From Polytrichum commune (Eukaryota > Streptophyta > Polytrichopsida > Polytrichales > Polytrichaceae): a stretch of DNA of 64,000 bases. The position numbers and the translations under genes are program-made. The stretch covers positions 31,868,001 to 31,932,000 of the forward strand of contig OX485806.1 in NCBI GenBank assembly GCA_950295325.1, in the 5' to 3' direction. Position 1 is the stretch's first letter, and each line of letters begins with the position of its first letter. Under the pieces are notes generated by a model. That model searched no databases, was not told the origin of the DNA, and saw only the letters and a program-made list of their open reading frames with translations. Positions 58,052-64,000 of the stretch are shown here, piece after piece.

Positions 58052-58539
58052 TAAATGTTTGTTTCTCTTACTTTGTACACGTGCTTCTAACGAGAATTCT
58101 ACTGTATCATACACTTTAAGGAATGGGGGCAATCAGGGGGGAAAAATTGCATATAAGTAATATAGGGTACCATAAAATCAACCATCCAAGAATTTATAAT
58201 TACCAATAGGGTGCAAATAATCACAACAATTTACCATTATTTCAAAAATTAGCATCCCTTATAATCCTTTCTCATAGGTAAATAGCCCCCATTTTAATAG
58301 GTCATTATCGCAGGTGTATGCAAAATATACAAGGGAATCCCCCCCCCCCCCGAGCTTAGGGAACATCAACTTGAATTCTAAAGGCACTGACTCACTTAAG
58401 AATTATTGGACAAGGATATCATATTGAGATTGGAAATTAGTAAACATATGATCACAGATCCTCAACATAGTTCACATGCCAACCCATACCCCATTGTATG
58501 CCAGACTATCTCTTCATATGTGAACGCTACATGAGGTAT

Positions 58540-58900
58540 AACTTAGAGCCATGTCATGATGATGGATGAGTTCATCCATTGACCTTCTCATGTTAGCAAC
58601 TTGTGATGCAACATTGTCATGGATGATTGCTATATTGTCTACTGTGATATAGTGATAACGTACATGTTCATATTAAACGGTTTTGTTAATTCCCACTACA
58701 TTCCCAAGGGTAAGATGCTTAAGCTCACTATTGGCAAGTGTCATGTGTTTTATTTTAATATTTAAGAGGAATACATCCTTAAGCATACTAATGGCATGTC
58801 ATGTCAAGATTTTAATAAGTGCACTCAAACACCCAGTGTCATGTGACGACACTTACGGTGTTGTTGTTAATCTGCAATATAACATAGCATACCCTTCAAA
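58540..58900. mobile_element. Truncated relative of the 4035-4957 TIR element
   Basis: Shares GTTAGCAACTTGTGATG-like sequence and TTGTCATGGATGATTG with 4280-4316, and further stretches around GGCAAGTGTCATGTG and CATACTAATG. The termini are missing. Confidence 0.6.
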
Positions 58901-58919
58901 ATAGGGGTTTCCATTACTG

Positions 58920-59500
58920 TGGGTTTTTCATCTGTATATTTGGATGAAAATCCAATGTAAGGCAAGGAAAGTACAATAATATTACAGTGGGCCACACTAA
59001 AAATGAACAACAGGACTTAGAATAATATAAGGTTTCAAAAATGGCAATGGACATCTTTAAAGTACTATAGGGTATGGAAGAATATGTAATTTGGAATTAT
59101 ATGAAATGCAAGGCTTTTTCTATTAACCCAAGGTTGAAAATGCTAATGAAATAAATAACCCTAAACCCTAAACCCATTAGTGTGGTAGTCCACTTAGTGT
59201 TGGACCTTACTAGTTGCTCGCCATCTATTTGTGTCCTACTCATATGCAATTAGGAGTCTAGTAACAACTAATTCTCTTTTATCGCGCATCCATGTGCAAA
59301 CAACCACTATTTTATATGGGGTTATTACTTTCAATTTTTTTCTTCACATGCTATGATTATGTAGTTTTCTTAGTCGGGTTAGTAGAAAAGGGCCTTGCAT
59401 TAATTACAAATCCAAATAATCGATTTGTTCCATACCCTATAGTACTTTAATGATGCCTAGTGTCATTTTTGACACCCCATATTATATTTGCTTTAACATG
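58920..59500. repeat. Inverted copies of the G-run element interior
   Basis: About 58990-59130 and 59380-59500 are inverted copies of one sequence (shared CATCTTTAAAGTACTATAGG and its complement). The same sequence is the interior of the element at 7232-7577. The left copy ends at the telomere-like repeat at 59158. Confidence 0.75.
59158..59175. repeat. Telomere-like repeat at an element end
   Basis: CCTAAACCCTAAACCC directly after GAAATAAATAA, the same junction as at 63.05 kb. Confidence 0.85.
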
Positions 59501-62500
59501 GGCGGACGTTAAATACCCCCTCACGAACTTTTGGAGGTATCTAATCTGGGTTGGGGCAATCTTGTAGAGAAAATTTCTAAACCCGACCAAAAATTGCATT
59601 CTTGAAGGCCGCTTGACTACAAATCCCATATTGAGTGCACTAAAATCCGCTTGACTTACCATAAATAACTTATATTTGTCATTCTAATGATAGATTAGTG
59701 CAAATGTTTATAAGAGAATAAGGTATAAATAAATGATATGTTATTTGGAATTAGACTCGTGGGACAACGTTATAGATGGGGTATATATTACTGAGAAAAT
59801 CATAAGTTTCTGACTATAGCCTATCTGAATTATTTAATAATTTATCCTCATCACATATTGTATTATCTTTCAAATCACATAGTGTATAACCGTTACTTTT
59901 AAATAAATATAATTATATGATACTAATACTAATATTAATACTAATACTAATACTATTATGCAAATACTAATAATAACAATACTAATACTAATATTGAATT
60001 GAGTTTTTTAGTTCACCAATTTATCATAAGGTGATATATATTATTGTGCCATATTACAAATGTTTGAACAATCACACATGTGCAAAATAAATGAATTATG
60101 AACAAAAAGATGTCTATGACAACACTTCATAATTATATATTGCACACATTGATATCTTACAATATTTATCAAAATAACCATGTGAAATTCAAAGCCACAT
60201 CATGGCCTTGGAAACATCTCATGGGAGGTTGGAAAATAGGCTTAGAGCATCCAAGGCCACATCATTGCCCCTTGCCAACAAATTAATATTTATAAAATAA
60301 CTATGATGGAGAAAGTAGGTCTTACATGCCAACTCGGAGGTATTTCACTAAAGTAAGCTCCATCCGAGCTTCTTGATGGACTCATCCGATTTTTGTTACC
60401 GGATGACTTTACTTGAGTGCCACGAATCCCCGGCCATTTCAAGTGGGCTTGTACGGTTAAGGTATTTGTTGACTTTCATATTTACCGCCTCGAATGTCCT
60501 TCCCAAAGTGCACATCTAAGGGTACTCATGTAAGTATAACCATGCTATCACATAGAGCCTTATTATAACCTAACATAGTCAATCGCACACTCTCAAAATA
60601 TTTTCGGTCATTGTAGGGTCGATAGTGCACATGGATTGACAACCTAAGTACCAAAGTACTAAATTTGAGCAACAACAAATCCCACATGGATGCAACATCT
60701 ATGGCTACACGGTCCAAAATTGAGCTTTTATATTCTCCTTAAAGGTGATTTCAAAAATACTTTATGGCAAGTCCACAAGTCATACCCATGGATTGGAGCA
60801 TGACATTATGGAAAGGTTACTTAAAGGTTACTCAAAGGTATTTGACCCCGATTTTAAAGAGTAGTTTAATAATCTCTAAATAGAAATCTCTAGTCCTATT
60901 GTTACCAATGCTTTCGACTTCCCCTCCCTTGGTCTCCCTCCCCTTAGTAGATGTTGTATTGAATCATCCCATGATACCTACCTATGGTGCAACAATTAGA
61001 GTTTATTGCATTGAGTACGACTGTTGTTTTGAGAGCTCACATGCTACATAACTAAATAAATTCATTTTTTTATTTTAGCAATTAGTTAAAAAAGACAATT
61101 AGTTAACAATTAGTTAACAAAGATAATAAATTCATTTTTTTATTTTTTTTCCCAAAGCGGGTCATGGGGGCTTATGAGTGGGGCTATGTGCGTACATGCA
61201 CATGAAGGTTTTACAGGGGCATGGGCATATGGTTTGCAAGGGTTAATGTATGTGGTTGGGTTCATGCAAGATATGAACCCAAAATGATTCATACGGACTG
61301 GTGTAATGGGTCAGGATGGCACATGCCCAAACTAATAAGGTATGTGGGGCTCATTGATAGTTGTAGTTTGAGGAGGGAAACTTGACTAGCTTGGTATTCT
61401 AGCACATGGAAATTGATTTTCATTTGAGCGGAGAAACCTTGGTTTTTATATACATTGTTAGTGTGAACCATAATTTGTTGTATTTACATTGAGAGTTCAT
61501 GATGCCATGTTCTTACTATTCAAACCTTGCCCAAAGTTTTCTTAATTTATGGAGATTTTGTTTTTCATTTTTCTAGCATCCCATGATTAAAAATCAATCA
61601 GTCTAGTCAATCAACAACTAAAGTGCGTCAGTACAAGGATGGCCACGTTTCAACTTGTGTTTTGGGCAACGAGCCGAATCTGCTACGGTACCCCCCCAAC
61701 CACCATTGCCACTCCACATGGAAGTGCTCAGTCCAAAAGATGCTTGAAGATACCGGCAAAACCTTCACCAAAACGATTGGTACATGAAAGTGTGCCCTAA
61801 CTTGGGCTAGACTAATTTGGGGTCAATTCAACTAAATAGGGTTTCCAATAAACTTTGAAAAATAACCTCCTTACTACATACTAGTTTAAAGTTTCATTGT
61901 TGGATGAATGAGAGTAATATGCTCATATGCGATAATCCCATTTCGTTGGCCAAAAAAACATTGATATGTATATAGGGCCTCACATTAGAAGCCCAAGCCC
62001 TTGAGGATGTAAATGCTATCACAAATTCCCCATGCGTAGGCAAAGCCTATCAATCCGAGGGCAAAGACAAGAAAACCTGCTCACATACAAGCACACCCAA
62101 CATTCATCCAAAAACATTTTATTTAAAAATTCAATTGGTTTGACACCGTAATTAGCTTCAAAGTTACGGAATTAGTCTAAACCAAGGGGGTTTAGTTTTA
62201 TATTTTCTGTCGGATCGATGAGAGGTACTCTTGAATGTGAGGTTTTTCTCCACATATGGAAGAGCACATCCTGAAAAGGGGAAGAAATTTTTATTAGGAA
62301 AAATTGAGTATGTTTGCTCTATAATGTACATGAGTTTGGGGGTGGTGGTGGGGGGGGGCTCATTATAGGGCTTATTGCCTTCCTTTTGGAAGCCGGGCTA
62401 TGTTGGGTGCAACTATCTATTTGGGGCATCCAAGTTTGGGAAGAGGGGGTTGACATTGCAACCATTGTATCTCATTGCATCTATTAAGGGGTTGTATGTG

Positions 62501-62817
62501 TTTGTTTTGTATTGTTGTTTCAATGTATGTGTTGTGGCATAAGGTTTAGGTTAAGGAGTATATGTCCTCTAGCTGCATTGGGAGTTCCAATCACACACGT
62601 GGTGTCCAAACTAAGTCTACCCAAACATGTGCATTATCCAAGGACATGTCAAATGATTGGAGTCGCGTTTTTCTACAGCCTTGTCGATCGGTCAGCCTTA
62701 AGCCATCATTTCGACATGGGATCTCAAAACGGTCATCCAAAGGGCATAAGTGGTGGGCCCATAAGTATATAGCGTAAAACCTAGGAAGTGCAGCTAGAAA
62801 TGTAGTGGACACATACC
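59501..62817. other. Intergenic, no supported gene
   Basis: 59920-59995 is an AT-rich array of ACTAAT-type trinucleotide repeats. A G-run lies at about 62350. No gene, RNA gene or TIR pair was recognised; the frames at 62512-62777 were checked and not accepted. Confidence 0.4.
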
Positions 62818-63079
62818 GGGGGGGGGGGGGTTGTGATGTATTGGAGTAGAAATATACGTGCGAAAAATTGAGAGGGTATATGGGGACGTAAAATGAACAA
62901 AATGATTTAGAATAATATAGGGTGTCAAAAATGGCGTTGGGCATCTTTAAAGTACTATAGGGTTTGAAATAATAGGTAACTTGGAAATATAAGTAATGCA
63001 AGGCCCTATCCTACTAACCCAGAGCTGAAAATGCTAAGGAAATAAATAACCTTAAACCCTAAACCCTAAACCCTAAACC
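62818..63079. mobile_element. G-run element copy ending in telomere-like repeats
   Basis: Starts with CGGG and a G-run, then follows the reverse complement of the 7232-7577 element (GGAGTAG.AATATACGTGCG, then GTACTATAGGGT). It leaves that alignment after GAAATAAATAA and ends in about three to four CCCTAAA units. The other G-run end is absent. No target duplication was found. Confidence 0.7.
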
Positions 63080-63171
63080 GGTTTATAAATGGATCAACAT
63101 CTCTAGCGTAGTGCTATAAATTTGATGATTTCCCCAGTGTAAATAGGGCATTGACGCCCGAGTTGGCCACA

Positions 63172-63173
63172 TA

Positions 63174-63204
<31 letters not shown>

Positions 63205-63250
63205 ATATACATACATACATACATACATATAGACACACACACACATATTT
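63172..63250. repeat. Compound microsatellite (AT, CATA, CA)
   Basis: An AT run, then GTATAT and CATA units, then ACACAC. Confidence 0.95.
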
Positions 63251-63688
63251 GTGGCAAAGGAACTCTATGGTATGTTGCTACATGTCCAACATCATGATTG
63301 ATAAGAATGACAAGTGATGCTAAAAGATGAAAAATGGGTTGTGCAAATCAAACAGGTGCCATGAAAATGGACTCTCTCTCCCTCTCTCTCTCTCTTTGGT
63401 GGCATTTTGCATGTTTCAGTCAATACATGCAAATTCATTTTGTAACATGTGGCGCTTTCAAGTCAAAGATGGATTAACCCTAGGCTTGAGCTATTGGGAG
63501 AAGGGTCGAATTGTCAAATTGTGTATAATGTCATAGTAGGAGTCTAGGTAGGTATTGAGTCATCACATCCTATATCATACTATTAATGGGGGTGGGCGAG
63601 GCAAGGTTGTGGCAAGTTGACAAGGCTGGGCATGGTCACGAATCATTGGTGCTAAATTTGAGGTCACATGAGAAAGTTATTAAATGGG
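63251..63688. other. Intergenic, no gene seen
   Basis: A short CT-rich stretch lies at 63371-63397. Otherwise nothing recognisable. Confidence 0.4.
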
Positions 63689-63875
63689 CATCTTGGATAA
63701 CTTAACTTGATAAAACCACCACAAGCCATTGTGAACCGTTGATGATGAGGTTGAGGTTGTTTGGGAAGAGTGTTCAACAATCATCTTGGATAACTTAACT
63801 TGAAAAAACTGCCGTGAACCATCGGGGTTTAGGTTGAGTTTGAGGTTAAGGTTGAGATTGTTTGGGAAAGGTGGT
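63689..63875. repeat. 93-bp tandem duplication
   Basis: Units at 63689 and 63782 share CATCTTGGATAACTTAACTT, then GTGAACC and GAGGTTGTTTGGGAA-like sequence. A third partial unit starts near 63938. Confidence 0.75.
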
Positions 63876-64000
63876 CCACTTAACTTCATAATTATAAATT
63901 CAAGGTTTTATGTTTTGATGTAATAATTCTCAATGGTCATCTTCGATAACTTAAGTACATGATTGTGACCTTAGGGTTTTGATGTTTAATGTTTCAAAGT

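Larger units (their letters stand above)
57034..58354. mobile_element. G-run-terminated element with 8-bp duplication (1.3 kb)
   Basis: The left end is CTC followed by a long G-run; the reverse complement of the right end is the same (CTC then a G-run). CTTAGGGA lies directly outside both ends (57026-57033 and 58355-58362), a perfect 8-bp target duplication. The interior holds an ORF at 57271-57567 and a telomere-like motif at 58031-58051. It shares termini with the 346-bp element at 7232-7577. The superfamily is not assigned. Confidence 0.75.

Noticed and set aside
62512-63001. Overlapping ORFs on both strands, the longest 136 codons
   Set aside because: The minus-strand frame runs through the G-run element copy and the others lack any recognisable domain.
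34044-63079. A true chromosome end
   Set aside because: The telomere-like tracts have at most about four units and ordinary sequence continues on both sides.

Overview
This window looks like nuclear DNA of a land plant. It has short plant-type telomeric motifs (CCCTAAA), spliced genes with plant intron borders, and four genes or gene fragments with clear plant relatives: a serine carboxypeptidase of the SCPL50/51 type, a plastid-type fructosamine/ketosamine-3-kinase, a bestrophin-like chloride channel and a BONZAI-type copine fragment. Gene density is low and most of the rest is decayed mobile DNA. That suits a repeat-rich genome, possibly of a non-seed plant (moss, lycophyte or fern), but the sequence alone does not settle the lineage.

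Layout. 1-9.4 kb: mostly AT-rich intergenic DNA with several short terminal-inverted-repeat (TIR) elements, some nested or back to back. 9.4-13.1 kb (minus): a complete 4-exon SCPL50-like gene, 447 aa. 14.36-15.72 kb: a TIR-like element with an internal 142-bp tandem array. 19.6-23.0 kb (minus): a complete 11-exon ketosamine-3-kinase gene, 402 aa, with a transit-peptide-like N-terminus. 24.9-26.2 kb (minus): an intronless bestrophin-like ORF, 419 aa, whose 3' end is followed by two decayed tandem copies of itself. 30-34 kb (plus): frameshifted coding remnants ending in a telomere-like repeat. 34.8-36.2 kb (plus): a dead PIF/Harbinger transposase. 38.6-40.3 kb: a copine fragment between 88-bp direct repeats. 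43.0-43.9 kb: a hAT-like non-autonomous element with 8-bp target duplications.

45.3-54.0 kb (minus) is the most unusual part. A 7-exon gene, assembled here with consistent splice phases, would encode about 1,753 aa. It starts with a near copy of the histone H3 tail (MARTKQTTRK), followed by a ParB-like segment, a possible degenerate methyltransferase motif, a long acidic region and a C-terminal FCP1-like phosphatase domain. One base is missing in a C-run, so the copy is either broken or carries a sequence error. A partial coiled-coil gene lies just downstream. The whole island, and nothing else in the window, is seeded with a 22-bp palindrome (10-bp arms CCCACGGGTG and CACCCGTGGG around AA or TT). 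It occurs in introns, in one coding exon, beside a stop codon and as 47/48-bp tandem arrays upstream of the start.

57-63 kb: a second unusual theme, short elements that begin CTCGGGGG and have long G/C runs at their ends, flanked by perfect 8-bp target duplications. Two relatives instead end at the same internal point in telomere-like repeats.

The housekeeping genes are not an operon or pathway. Two of them have plastid-type N-termini but are otherwise unrelated. All coordinates, splice sites and domain calls come from reading the sequence; no database search was run.
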